Of a stretch of DNA of 64,000 nt, positions 26,410-35,567 are shown in pieces. A program made the position numbers and the translations under genes. Positions within the stretch are counted from its first letter, which is position 1. Every line of letters starts with the position of its first letter. Source of the stretch: Roseovarius sp. M141 (lineage in GTDB: Bacteria > Pseudomonadota > Alphaproteobacteria > Rhodobacterales > Rhodobacteraceae); contig NZ_VCNH01000008.1 of the NCBI RefSeq assembly GCF_024355225.1, positions 1,426,001-1,490,000 of the forward strand, read 5' to 3'. Below the pieces are notes generated by a model. The model had not been told where the DNA came from, did no database searches, and saw nothing but the letters and a program-made list of their open reading frames with translations.

Positions 26410-26459
26410 GCGTGCCGGTCCGGCGCGAACGCTCAGGGGATGTGCCATCGCGCGCCGGA
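26407..26459 (+). promoter_or_regulatory. Alternative RNA stems of the leuA attenuator
   Basis: Stem 1: TGAGCGT (26407-26413) pairs with ACGCTCA (26429-26435), with an inner GCCGG/CCGGC stem. Stem 2: TCCGGCGCG (26419-26427) pairs perfectly with CGCGCCGGA (26451-26459). The two cannot form together because they share 26419-26427. This gives a switch between two folds depending on ribosome position on the leader peptide. No long T-run follows stem 2 (TAATAC), so termination may be Rho-assisted or control may act on translation. Confidence 0.6.
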
Positions 26460-26491
26460 TAATACACCGGAACCAGCATCAGGACGACGCC

Positions 26492-26551
26492 ATGACATTG
26501 GATATCAAGCCTTCGCATGGCCGCGATCCAGCAATACTTTCAGACGGATAA
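26492..26551 (+). CDS. Possible second small upstream ORF before leuA
   Basis: A 19-codon frame (MTLDIKPSHGRDPAILSDG) has a good ribosome site (AGGACGACGCC) and ends 6 bases before the leuA ATG, at TAA next to GTG. It could couple translation into leuA. I have no homology evidence, and such short frames occur by chance. Confidence 0.35.
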   Translation: MTLDIKPSHGRDPAILSDG

Positions 26552-26557
26552 GTGACA

Positions 26558-28123
26558 ATGACCGACACTAGCAAAGACCGCGTCTATATCTTTGACACCA
26601 CGCTGCGCGACGGCGAACAGTCGCCGGGCGCCACCATGACCCACGCCGAAAAGCTGGAGATTGCGCAGCTGCTGGACGAAATGGGTGTCGATATCATCGA
26701 GGCGGGATTTCCCATCGCCTCCGAGGGCGATTTTCGCGCCGTGACCGAGATCTCCAAGCGGTCCAAGGATGCGGTGATCTGCGGGCTGGCCCGCGCGAAT
26801 CTGCGCGACATCGACCGCTGCTGGGAGGCCGTGAAACATGCGCGCCAGCCGCGTATCCACACCTTTATCGGCACATCCCCGCTGCACCGCGCCATTCCCA
26901 ACCTGACGCAGGACGAGATGGCCGAGCGTATTCACCAGACGGTCAGCCACGCCCGCAACCTGTGCGATAACGTGCAGTGGTCGCCAATGGATGCCACGCG
27001 CACCGAATGGGATTATCTGGCGCGCACGGTCGAGATTGCCATCAAGGCCGGCGCGACCACCGTCAACATCCCCGACACCGTGGGCTACACCGCGCCGGTG
27101 GAATCCGCCGACCTCATCCGCCGCCTGATCAATGAAGTGCCAGGCGCGGACGAGATCATCTTTGCCACGCATTGTCATAACGATCTGGGCATGGCGACGG
27201 CCAACTCCCTCGCTGCGGTGGATGGCGGGGCGCGCCAGATCGAATGCACGATCAATGGTCTGGGCGAGCGTGCAGGCAACACCGCGCTGGAAGAGGTGGT
27301 GATGGCGATGAAGGTGCGCGGCGACATCATGCCCTACGGCACCCGTATCGACACGACCAAGATCATGAACCTGTCGCGCCGCGTTGCCACGGTTAGCGGC
27401 TTTGCCGTGCAGTTCAACAAGGCGATCGTGGGCAAGAATGCCTTTGCCCACGAATCGGGCATCCATCAGGACGGCATGCTGAAGAACGCCGAAACGTTCG
27501 AGATCATGCGCCCCGAGGATGTGGGCCTGACCGAGACGAATCTGGTGATGGGCAAACATTCGGGCCGTGCCGCGCTGCGCTCCAAGCTCAAGGAACTGGG
27601 TTATGAATTGGCCGACAACCAGCTGAACGATGTGTTCGTGCGGTTCAAGGAACTGGCCGACCGCAAGAAGGAGATCTATGACGAAGACCTCATCGCGCTG
27701 GCCAGCACGGACGCCGCCGAGGATGAAAATCGTATCATCGTCAAATCGCTGCGCGTGGTTTGCGGCACCGAAGGTCCGCAGACAGCGGCCCTGACGCTGG
27801 AGATCGACGGCACGGCGCACAGCACCGAGGCGACAGGCGATGGTCCGGTCGATGCGTGTTTCAACGCGGTGAAGAACCTCTTTCCGCACGACGCGCGGTT
27901 GCAGCTTTATCAGGTGCATGCCGTGACCGAAGGCACGGACGCGCAGGCCACCGTCACCGTGAAGATGGAAGAGGGTGGGCGCATCGTGACCGGCCAGTCG
28001 GCGGATACCGACACGGTCGTTGCGTCGGCCAAGGCCTATGTTCACGCCCTCAGCCGCCTGATCGTGCGGCGCGAGAGGTCGGGCAAGGATACGCCCGAAG
28101 TCAGCTACAAGGACGTCGTCTAG
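26558..28123 (+). CDS. leuA: 2-isopropylmalate synthase
   Basis: This 521-residue enzyme condenses acetyl-CoA with 2-oxoisovalerate, the first committed step of leucine synthesis. The catalytic domain opens with FDTTLRDGEQSPGATMT and holds the metal site THCHNDLGMATANSLAAV; GINGLGERAGNT-type and HESGIHQDGMLKN segments follow. The C-terminal regulatory domain (from about residue 390) binds leucine for feedback inhibition. I start at the ATG at 26558; a GTG two codons upstream is possible. Besides feedback, expression is probably attenuated by the Leu-rich leader at 26323. It is monocistronic as far as can be seen. Confidence 0.96.
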   Translation: MTDTSKDRVYIFDTTLRDGEQSPGATMTHAEKLEIAQLLDEMGVDIIEAGFPIASEGDFRAVTEISKRSKDAVICGLARANLRDIDRCWEAVKHARQPRIHTFIGTSPLHRAIPNLTQDEMAERIHQTVSHARNLCDNVQWSPMDATRTEWDYLARTVEIAIKAGATTVNIPDTVGYTAPVESADLIRRLINEVPGADEIIFATHCHNDLGMATANSLAAVDGGARQIECTINGLGERAGNTALEEVVMAMKVRGDIMPYGTRIDTTKIMNLSRRVATVSGFAVQFNKAIVGKNAFAHESGIHQDGMLKNAETFEIMRPEDVGLTETNLVMGKHSGRAALRSKLKELGYELADNQLNDVFVRFKELADRKKEIYDEDLIALASTDAAEDENRIIVKSLRVVCGTEGPQTAALTLEIDGTAHSTEATGDGPVDACFNAVKNLFPHDARLQLYQVHAVTEGTDAQATVTVKMEEGGRIVTGQSADTDTVVASAKAYVHALSRLIVRRERSGKDTPEVSYKDVV

Positions 28124-28180
28124 ACGGCGTGGCCTGCGCGGCACTGATTGCCCGCGCAGGCCTATTGGCAGATCTACTGA

Positions 28181-28198
28181 GATTTTTCGCGAAAAATC
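28181..28198. repeat. Dispersed palindrome, copy 2 (perfect)
   Basis: GATTTTTCGCGAAAAATC lies 57 bases after the leuA stop, followed by a GCGCGCGCAGCGG stretch. It is identical to the core of the copy after ctaE (13126) and nearly identical to that after fabD (60124). Confidence 0.7.
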
Positions 28199-28221
28199 GC
28201 GCGCGCAGCGGTCGGTGTGCC

Positions 28222-28848
28222 TTAACTCTGCGGGCGCATGTCCTTCATCGCCAGCAGCGCGGCCCCGGCCATCATCAGCCCACCGCAAATCTTGTTCATC
28301 AGCCCGAAACGCGATCCGCGCAGCGCGCCTGCCGCGCGGGTGCCCAGCCAGCCCCAGAGGATCAGGATCGCGCCGTCGACCATGATGTAGGTTACGCCGA
28401 GGATGGCCAGTTGCGGCAGGACCGGCGCGGCGGGGGTGATGAATTGCGGGAATAGCGCGCCAAAGAAAACCACGGCATAGGGGTTTGCCATCGAGGTGAA
28501 AAACCCTTGTCGAAACAGGCGCGCGGCGCCGTTCGCCGTGGGTTGCGCGCGCTCTGTATCGGGCTTGGACAGGATCAGTTGCAGGCCGATCCACGCCAGA
28601 TAGGCGACGCCAAGCCATTTGATCAGTGCAAAACCCGTGGCCGAGGTGGCGATGATCGCGGCCAGCCCGAACGCGGCGGCGGTCATCTGGATCGCGTTGG
28701 CCGTGAGGTCGCCCAGGACCGTCCAGAGGCTACGGCGCAGCCCGTGGCGAATAGCGTTCGAGATGATCAGCAGCTGGCTGGTATCGGGGGGCGTCGCGAA
28801 AAACACGCCAACGGCAGCGAGATAGAGCAGATAGGTCTCGGCGGACAT
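28222..28848 (-). CDS. LysE-family amino acid/metabolite exporter
   Basis: This 208-residue inner membrane protein has about six hydrophobic helices. The start MSAETYLLYLAAVGVFFATPPDTSQLLIISNAIRHGLRRSLWTVLGDL contains the RhtB/LysE entry motif, here with PPDTS instead of the usual PGP. The loop GFFTSMANPYAVVFFGALFPQF is the second family hallmark. LysE/RhtB proteins export amino acids such as lysine, threonine or homoserine lactones. The gene stops about 100 bases from leuA and converges with it. Substrate is not predictable from sequence. Confidence 0.88.
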   Translation of the reverse strand: MSAETYLLYLAAVGVFFATPPDTSQLLIISNAIRHGLRRSLWTVLGDLTANAIQMTAAAFGLAAIIATSATGFALIKWLGVAYLAWIGLQLILSKPDTERAQPTANGAARLFRQGFFTSMANPYAVVFFGALFPQFITPAAPVLPQLAILGVTYIMVDGAILILWGWLGTRAAGALRGSRFGLMNKICGGLMMAGAALLAMKDMRPQS

Positions 28849-28871
28849 GGTATTGCTCCTTCGGGGCGCCC

Positions 28872-29210
28872 TTAGTCGATGGCGCGGATCAGCTTGCGCT
28901 CCAGCACGCGCAGCACCTGGCGCAGGTCGGCGCCGCGCTTCAGGATCTGCCCGTTCATGGCGATCACCGCGTACTGGCCCTGCTTGCCGCGCAGCTTGGG
29001 GCGCTTCTCAATCCGGTAGAGCGGGTATTCGGCGGTGCGGCGAAACACCGAAAAGATGGCGACTTCGCGCAGGCTGGAAATGCCATAATCGCGCCATTCG
29101 CCCGCCGCCACCATGCGCCCGTATAGCGACAGGATCACGCCCAGTTCGGTGCGGTGAAACGCGACCTGAGCGGGTTGCGCAAAGCCGGGGGAGGGCGATT
29201 GAAAACTCAT
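28872..29210 (-). CDS. DUF2794 protein
   Basis: This 112-residue soluble protein matches the alphaproteobacterial DUF2794 pattern: VAFHRTELGVILSLYGRMVAAGEWRDYGISSLREVAIFSVFRRTAEYPLYRIEK...LRGKQGQYAVI, ending LRQVLRVLERKL. No function is known for the family and no catalytic motif is visible. It lies upstream of the LysE gene (23-base gap, same strand), so the two may be cotranscribed. Confidence 0.85.
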   Translation of the reverse strand: MSFQSPSPGFAQPAQVAFHRTELGVILSLYGRMVAAGEWRDYGISSLREVAIFSVFRRTAEYPLYRIEKRPKLRGKQGQYAVIAMNGQILKRGADLRQVLRVLERKLIRAID

Positions 29211-29435
29211 GCTGCCAGAGTTGCGCCGATGCGGCCTGAAATCAAGCTCTTATGCATCCGGCGATAAGAGGCAGAGAGCGGGCAGGGTGCGCTGCGGGCC
29301 CGCAGCCGGCCGGCGAACCCCGGGCAGGCGCCTGTCTGCTACGGCAAACCCAAGGCGCGCCGAAGCAGTCGGCCGGCCTGCGGCATGACGGGCCGACTCC
29401 CACCCAACTGGTGCCGCGCTGAGCGGCAAGGCGCC
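29211..29435. other. GC-rich spacer with imperfect inverted repeats
   Basis: No gene is apparent. The stretch contains GCAGCCGGCCGGC near 29305 and TCGGCCGGCCTGC near 29370, an imperfect inverted pair that could fold a large stem. It sits just past the stop of the I78 inhibitor gene (minus strand), so it may serve as its transcript end, but there is no T-run. Confidence 0.3.
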
Positions 29436-29732
29436 TCAGCCGCACCAGATGCGCGTGATCTTGCCCTTCCGGTCGGTATCGACGTTCAGCCGGTCGATCC
29501 GGTAATCCATCGTCATTGGTGTATTCGGCCCGAGGATGCGCACAGGGCGGTCCGGGGCGCTGAAATCGTATTGCGTGTGGTCCTTGCCCACTCGATCCCA
29601 ATAGGCGGACGCGCCGCAGGCGTCGCGATCGGCGCGGTTCGCGGCGGGATTTTTTGCCGAACTCGGCTGGCAGGCGGCCAGCGCCAGCGCGGCGGGAACG
29701 ATCAGGCAGGCGATGCGGGATAAACGTGACAT
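29436..29732 (-). CDS. I78-family peptidase inhibitor-like lipoprotein
   Basis: This 98-residue protein has a lipoprotein signal (MSRLSRIACLIVPAALALAACQ, lipid Cys at 21 or so) and a short domain with the I78 pattern: CGASAYWDRVGKD, VRILGPNTPMTMDYRIDRLNVDTDRKGKITRIWCG. The two Cys probably form a disulfide. Family members of potato-inhibitor-I fold block serine peptidases. I use the ATG at 29732; a second possible start lies four codons upstream. Target protease unknown. It stands alone between DUF2794 and the formaldehyde dehydrogenase, which is divergent. Confidence 0.85.
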   Translation of the reverse strand: MSRLSRIACLIVPAALALAACQPSSAKNPAANRADRDACGASAYWDRVGKDHTQYDFSAPDRPVRILGPNTPMTMDYRIDRLNVDTDRKGKITRIWCG

Positions 29733-29872
29733 TGGAAACTCCATATTTTTTACTCCTTAGAATGCCCTAAAATGCGCAGCTTTCAACCCGCATACCTTTG
29801 TCTTGTTGAAACTGCCCTGCATTTCGCCCAAAGTCTTCTGCGGCATATGACAAGAAAATAAAGGATCCTATC

Positions 29873-30985
<1,113 letters not shown>

Positions 30986-31012
30986 GCCAGCCTGAATTTC
31001 AGGCGAAACCTG

Positions 31013-31039
31013 GAGCGGCCCGCTGGGGCCGCTCTTTTT
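31013..31039 (+). terminator. Intrinsic terminator after formaldehyde dehydrogenase
   Basis: GAGCGGCCC, loop GCTG, GGGCCGCTC and then TTTTT. The 9-bp GC stem with a run of five T starts 28 bases after the stop codon. Confidence 0.93.
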
Positions 31040-31133
31040 CGTCCGCCTTGTGCCTGTGCCTCCTCCCCCCTTGCGCCTTGCGCTGCGCTGCATAGGTTCA
31101 CCGCCAACGCACATCCGAAAAGGAGCCACCGAA

Positions 31134-32003
31134 ATGGCCGACACAGCCTACACCCCGCCCGAGGTCTGGACATGGGACGCCGAGAATGGCGGCACGTTCG
31201 CCAGTACCAACCGCCCCATCGCAGGTGCGACCCACGACAAGGAGCTGCCCGTGGGCAAGCATCCCTTCCAGCTCTATTCGCTGGCCACCCCCAACGGCGT
31301 GAAGGTCACGGTGATGTTCGAGGAATTGCTGGCCGCAGGCCACGATGCCGAATACGATGCCTGGCTGATCGACATCGGGGAAGGGGACCAGTTCGGCAGC
31401 GGGTTTGTCGACATCAACCCCAATTCCAAGATCCCGGCGCTGCTTGACCGGTCGCGCAACACGCCCGTGCGCGTGTTCGAGTCCGGCTCGATCCTACTGC
31501 ATCTTGCGGAAAAATACGGCGCCTTCCTGCCCGCGTCAGGGCCCCAGCGCACCGAAACGCTCAACTGGCTGTTTTGGCAGATGGGCAGCGCGCCCTATCT
31601 GGGCGGCGGATTCGGCCATTTCTACGCCTATGCGCCCGAAAACTACGAATACCCGATCAACCGTTTTGCGATGGAGGTCAAACGTCAGCTCGACGTGCTG
31701 GACCGGGCGCTGGCCGAGCGCACCTACATCGCGGGCGAGGACTACAGCATCGCCGACATGGCGATCTGGCCGTGGTATGGTCAGCTGGCGCTGGGCGATG
31801 CCTACGGCGATGCGGGCACGTTTCTGGATGTTGGCAGCTACAAGAACTTACAGCGCTGGGCCAAGGCGATCGCCGCGCGCCCGGCAGTTCAGCGTGGCCG
31901 CATGGTGAATCGCAAGTCCGGCGAGCCGGAAACCCAGCTGTTTGAACGCCACGCAGCGTCGGATTTCGACACCCGGACGCAGGACAAGATCGGCGGCGCA
32001 TAG
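31134..32003 (+). CDS. yghU: Glutathione S-transferase family protein, YghU-like
   Basis: This 289-residue protein is longer than simple GSTs and has the YghU/nu-class layout: TPPEVWTWDAENGGTFASTNRPIAGATHDKELPVGKHPFQLYS at the start, then a thioredoxin-like N domain with VDINPNSKIPALLD and RVFESGSILLHLAEKYG (glutathione site), and a helical C domain with GEDYSIADMAIWPWYG. YghU has disulfide-bond reductase activity toward organic hydroperoxides. The start at 31134 follows AAAAGGAGCC. It lies downstream of the glutathione-dependent formaldehyde dehydrogenase, but the terminator between them separates the transcripts. Confidence 0.93.
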   Translation: MADTAYTPPEVWTWDAENGGTFASTNRPIAGATHDKELPVGKHPFQLYSLATPNGVKVTVMFEELLAAGHDAEYDAWLIDIGEGDQFGSGFVDINPNSKIPALLDRSRNTPVRVFESGSILLHLAEKYGAFLPASGPQRTETLNWLFWQMGSAPYLGGGFGHFYAYAPENYEYPINRFAMEVKRQLDVLDRALAERTYIAGEDYSIADMAIWPWYGQLALGDAYGDAGTFLDVGSYKNLQRWAKAIAARPAVQRGRMVNRKSGEPETQLFERHAASDFDTRTQDKIGGA

Positions 32004-32055
32004 CCGCGCGGTGCTTCGGGATCAGGTCGGCTGACAGTCTGATCCCGGACTGCCC

Positions 32056-32631
32056 CTACAGACCGGCGCGCGCGCCGGAAACGCCTGTGCCGCGGGGGCG
32101 GATCGGTATATCGGTGCGCAGCTTCCAGTTGTATCTGGTGTCCTCGCTCACGTGGTCCCAGTGCAGCGTTCCACCGGTGCGCCACGGGTCCAGTACAATC
32201 CCGTTCTTCCACGAATCGCCGCGCGCAAACACAACGGCGGTCGAATGTTCCAGAAGAAACGGATTTTCGGCATTGGCCACCAGCCGGTTGAATTGCAGCG
32301 TGGCAAAGCGCGCATGCGTCATGCGCGTCTGAACGTCGCGCGCCCAGTGATAGCACAGGCCGCGCTGCTTGATCCCCAGGTTCACCTTGGCGTTATGGAC
32401 CAGCGGCGGATCGGTGATCTCATATTCCCGTTTCAGATCGGCCGCGACGGAATAGGCCAGTTGTGCCGCCCGCGCGGCCTCGGCGCGGTCCACATTCGGC
32501 CCCAGCGCCAGCAGCGCCGCCTCCAGCCGCGCCACGTCGCTCGCGCCCGCAGGCCCTGTCGGTGCCCCGCCGCAGCCTGCCAACAGCGCGGTCGCGCCCG
32601 CGCCCAGAAGTATCGCCCGTCTCGTGCTCAT
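32056..32631 (-). CDS. Lipoprotein of unknown function with a Cys-His-Asp order
   Basis: This 191-residue protein has a lipoprotein signal (MSTRRAILLGAGATALLAGC, lipid Cys20). The soluble part holds GLCYHWARDVQTRM with Cys93, LEHSTAVVFARG with His129 and GIVLDPWRTGG with Asp148. That order and spacing resemble the papain/transglutaminase-like fold. I do not recognise a named family. The start at 32631 gives a proper signal; an upstream start adds ten residues. It converges with yghU. A cell-envelope peptidase or amidase role is possible and only an inference. Confidence 0.65.
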   Translation of the reverse strand: MSTRRAILLGAGATALLAGCGGAPTGPAGASDVARLEAALLALGPNVDRAEAARAAQLAYSVAADLKREYEITDPPLVHNAKVNLGIKQRGLCYHWARDVQTRMTHARFATLQFNRLVANAENPFLLEHSTAVVFARGDSWKNGIVLDPWRTGGTLHWDHVSEDTRYNWKLRTDIPIRPRGTGVSGARAGL

Positions 32632-32695
32632 GCCAGCCCCTGCCATCCGCCTTTGCGCCACGTTCTAATCGCGCCGCCCGTCCGAGACCAGCCCC

Positions 32696-32735
32696 GCGCT
32701 CGTCTTTCATCGTTCCAAAAATACTCCTGCGCGTC
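32696..32735 (-). repeat. Intergenic GGAGTATTTTTGGAAC repeat, copy in minus orientation
   Basis: Read on the minus strand the sequence GCGCAGGAGTATTTTTGGAA followed by CGATGAAAG resembles the element at 37387-37417 in plus orientation (GCGCGGGAGTATTTTCTGGA, ACATTGAAA). Both copies lie between genes. Function unknown. Confidence 0.55.
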
Positions 32736-32809
32736 ACGCCTGAAACACGCGCGGGCGGCTTTCGCCCCGGGCCGCGATAGGGCATGAAGGGCGAAAAAGG
32801 AGCCGCCCA

Positions 32810-33514
32810 ATGGCAGACCGCGATCGCACCCCCCTTTTGGCCGTCCTTATCGACGCCGATAATACCTCGCCCAAATGGACCAAGGCGATCTTTGAGGAGA
32901 TCGCCGGCATTGGCGAGGCGTCGGTGCGTCGCTGCTACGGCGACTTTTCGTCCCAGCAGATGAGCGGCTGGAACAAGGTGCAGGCCGAATTCGGCCTTGT
33001 CCCGCATCACCAGCCTGCGAACACGGTGGGCAAGAACGCCAGCGACATCGCGCTGGTGATCGACGCGATGGACCTGATGCATTCGGGCCGCTTTGACGGG
33101 TTCGTGCTGGTGTCGTCCGACAGCGATTTCACCCGGCTGGCGTCCCGCATCCGCGAACAGGGGCTGGACGTCTTTGGCATCGGTGCGAAAAAGACGCCCG
33201 AGGCGTTCCGTCAGGCCTGCAAGCGGTTCATCTATCTGGAAAACCTCGGAGGCGCCCCCGAGGATACCCCCTCCAAACCCACCGGTCAGAACCTGACCGA
33301 GGCCCGCGATCTGCTGTTCAAGGCGATGGACAGCATCGATCAGGACAGCGATTGGTACGCGCTGGGCCGTCTTGGCCAGCAGATGACGGCTGCCAACCCT
33401 GATTTTGACACCCGCAGCTATGGCCACAAGAAGCTGAGCGATCTGATCGCCGCGATCAAGGTGCTGGAGACGCGCCGCGAGGGCAATCAGCTGATGGTCC
33501 GGCGGATGGACTGA
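32810..33514 (+). CDS. NYN-domain protein with C-terminal OST-HTH/LOTUS domain
   Basis: This 234-residue protein has an N-terminal NYN (PIN-like) nuclease-type domain: LLAVLIDADNTSPKW with two Asp, RRCYGDF, NASDIALVIDAMDLMHSG, and GFVLVSSDSDFTRLASRIREQG, all conserved acidic positions of LabA/DUF88 proteins. After a linker near residue 150, the C-terminal part (LTEARDLLFKAMDSIDQDSDWYALGRLGQQMTAANPDF, YGHKKLSDLIAAI, then VLETRR) looks like an OST-HTH/LOTUS RNA-binding domain. A role in RNA cleavage or turnover is a reasonable inference. An AAAGGAGCC site precedes the ATG. It lies 68 bases upstream of gltX and may be cotranscribed. Confidence 0.88.
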   Translation: MADRDRTPLLAVLIDADNTSPKWTKAIFEEIAGIGEASVRRCYGDFSSQQMSGWNKVQAEFGLVPHHQPANTVGKNASDIALVIDAMDLMHSGRFDGFVLVSSDSDFTRLASRIREQGLDVFGIGAKKTPEAFRQACKRFIYLENLGGAPEDTPSKPTGQNLTEARDLLFKAMDSIDQDSDWYALGRLGQQMTAANPDFDTRSYGHKKLSDLIAAIKVLETRREGNQLMVRRMD

Positions 33515-33582
33515 CCCCCCCCCCCAATCTGGACAACACGCGCGCCCTGTGACACATCGGCGCGACACGAGGAGCCGCCCAA

Positions 33583-34908
33583 ATGACCATCACCCGTTTT
33601 GCACCATCGCCCACCGGCTATATCCATGTCGGAAACCTGCGCACCGCGCTGATGAACTTTCTCATCGCGCGCAAGGCGGGTGGCACGTTCATCCTGCGTA
33701 TTGACGATACCGATCCTGTCCGCAGCAAGGAAGAATACGTCGATGCGCTGAAGGAAGACCTCGATTGGCTGGGCTTGCACTGGGACCGGGTCGAGCGCCA
33801 GTCCGAGCGGCTGGACCGCTACCACGACGCCGCCGACAGGCTGCGCGAAATGGGCCGGTTCTACGAAGCATTCGAGACCCCGACCGAACTGGACCTGAAG
33901 CGCAAGAAGCAGCTGAACATGGGCCGCCCGCCGGTCTATGACCGCGCCGCCCTGGCTTTGGACGACGCCGCGCGCGACAAGCTGCGCGCCGAGCGTGGGC
34001 CGGGCGTCTGGCGGTTCAAGCTGGACCAGCAGCGGATCGAATGGGACGATGGCGTGCTGGGCGATATCATCATCGATGCCGCGTCCGTCAGCGATCCGGT
34101 GCTGATCCGGGGGGACGGGCAGGTGCTCTATACGCTGGCCTCGGTTGTCGACGACACGGAAATGGGCGTGACCCATGTCGTGCGCGGGTCGGACCATGTG
34201 ACCAACACCGCCACCCAGATACAGATCATCGAAGCGCTGGGTGGTTCAGTCCCGCAATTCGCACATCACTCGCTGCTGACCGGCCCGCAGGGCGAATCGC
34301 TGTCCAAACGCCTTGGCACGCTGTCCCTGCGCGACCTGCGCGCCCAAGGTGTCGAGCCTGCGGCGCTGCTGAGCCTGATGGCGCGTCTCGGCTCTGCCGA
34401 TCCGGTCGAGTTGCGCACCGACATGGATGCGCTGATCGAGGGCTTCGACATCTCGCGCTTTGGCGCGGCGCCGACGAAATTCGACGTGGCGGACCTGTTC
34501 CCTCTGACGGCGCATTACCTGCAAGGGCTGGATTACGCCACGGTCAAGCCGCGCATCGCCGCGCTGGGCGTGCCGGACGATCTGGCGCCGCAATTCTGGG
34601 CGGTGACGCGCGACAACATTACCACCTTGGGCGATCTGGACGCTTGGTGGGCCATGTTCCGCGACGGCGCCGAGCCGGTGATCGAGGACGAGGATGCCGA
34701 GTTCATCGCTGAGGCAATGACGTTGCTGCCCGAGGGCAAGCTGGACGAGACCAGCTGGAGCGCGTGGACCACCGCCGTCAAGGAAGAGACCGGCCGCAAG
34801 GGCAAGGCCCTGTTCATGCCGCTGCGCAAGGCGCTGACCGGGCAGGCGCATGGGCCGGAGATGGCGCAGGTTCTGCCGCTGCTGCAAGTGATCCGCGCGC
34901 GCGGTTAG
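33583..34908 (+). CDS. gltX: Glutamate--tRNA ligase
   Basis: This 441-residue class I synthetase attaches glutamate to tRNA. The HIGH-type motif is FAPSPTGYIHVGNLRTAL at the N-terminus; the KMSKS-type loop is GESLSKRLGTLSLRDL, a common GluRS variant. Zinc-type Cys motifs are absent. A C-terminal helical anticodon-binding part is present. Many alphaproteobacteria carry two GluRS paralogues, so this may be one of two with different tRNA-Glu/Gln preference, which cannot be judged here. A GAGGAG site precedes the ATG. Its stop overlaps that of the converging cyclotransferase by 4 bases. Confidence 0.94.
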   Translation: MTITRFAPSPTGYIHVGNLRTALMNFLIARKAGGTFILRIDDTDPVRSKEEYVDALKEDLDWLGLHWDRVERQSERLDRYHDAADRLREMGRFYEAFETPTELDLKRKKQLNMGRPPVYDRAALALDDAARDKLRAERGPGVWRFKLDQQRIEWDDGVLGDIIIDAASVSDPVLIRGDGQVLYTLASVVDDTEMGVTHVVRGSDHVTNTATQIQIIEALGGSVPQFAHHSLLTGPQGESLSKRLGTLSLRDLRAQGVEPAALLSLMARLGSADPVELRTDMDALIEGFDISRFGAAPTKFDVADLFPLTAHYLQGLDYATVKPRIAALGVPDDLAPQFWAVTRDNITTLGDLDAWWAMFRDGAEPVIEDEDAEFIAEAMTLLPEGKLDETSWSAWTTAVKEETGRKGKALFMPLRKALTGQAHGPEMAQVLPLLQVIRARG

Positions 34909-35480
34909 GCGCGGCGCATCTTCACGGCGAGACGGGTGAGCGCGGCATCGACGGTGTCGCGCTCCTCGCCGCTCAGGCGGCAGGCGCGCGGGTAATGGGG
35001 ATCGGCGCGATCATCCAGCACAGGCGCATCCCACCCATCGGTCGTGTCGAAAAAGTGCTGTGCCCCGCCCGCGCCGAATTCGCGCAGGTATCCCTGCACG
35101 ACCACATCGATATAGCTGAGCAGCAGATGATGGCCGTCACTGGCCGCATGATGGTGGTCGTCCGGCACGGAGTAGACGGCGATCTGTGGCCGGTGGGGCA
35201 GGGGATGGTCCACCATATGTTCAGCCGGGACGCGGTCGTACGCGCCCTCGCGGATATCCAGCGCGTGCCAATCGGCGTCAGGAACCGGGGCGATGAGGCC
35301 GTCGATCCAGCCGCCCGTTTGCCGCGACACTGACAAAAACGCCACCTCGCGCAGGTTTGTGGGTCGCCATGTACGCCGCCAGCCGTTCAGGCGCGCCGGA
35401 TGCGCCTCCTTGAAGGTGTGGGTGTCGCGGTTCACCAGGCTGCCATAACCAAAGAAATAGGCATGTGCGGGGGCGTTCAT
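34905..35480 (-). CDS. Gamma-glutamylcyclotransferase-fold protein
   Basis: This 191-residue protein has the GGCT fold entry motif AYFFGYGSLVNRDTHTF, followed by NGWRRTWRPTNLREVAFLSV; family members cyclise gamma-glutamyl amines to 5-oxoproline. An acid in IREGAYDRV could be the catalytic residue. The histidine-rich DDHHHAASDGHHLLLSYID is unusual. I start at 35480 (MNAPAHAYFFGYG). A longer frame from 35561 would run into the riboswitch promoter region and lacks similarity. Substrate is unknown. It is divergent from the gcv operon. Confidence 0.8.
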   Translation of the reverse strand: MNAPAHAYFFGYGSLVNRDTHTFKEAHPARLNGWRRTWRPTNLREVAFLSVSRQTGGWIDGLIAPVPDADWHALDIREGAYDRVPAEHMVDHPLPHRPQIAVYSVPDDHHHAASDGHHLLLSYIDVVVQGYLREFGAGGAQHFFDTTDGWDAPVLDDRADPHYPRACRLSGEERDTVDAALTRLAVKMRRA

Positions 35481-35567
35481 GGGGCTGAAACCTTCCTGTT
35501 GGCCAGCCCAAGGAGTCGCGCAGAATGCGCCCGATTTCAAGGGGTGCCGCGCGGCGTGCAATTTCCC

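Noticed and set aside
26540..28618. 692-codon minus-strand frame opposite leuA
   Set aside because: Antisense to leuA, whose motifs are intact. Composition is that of a complement frame.
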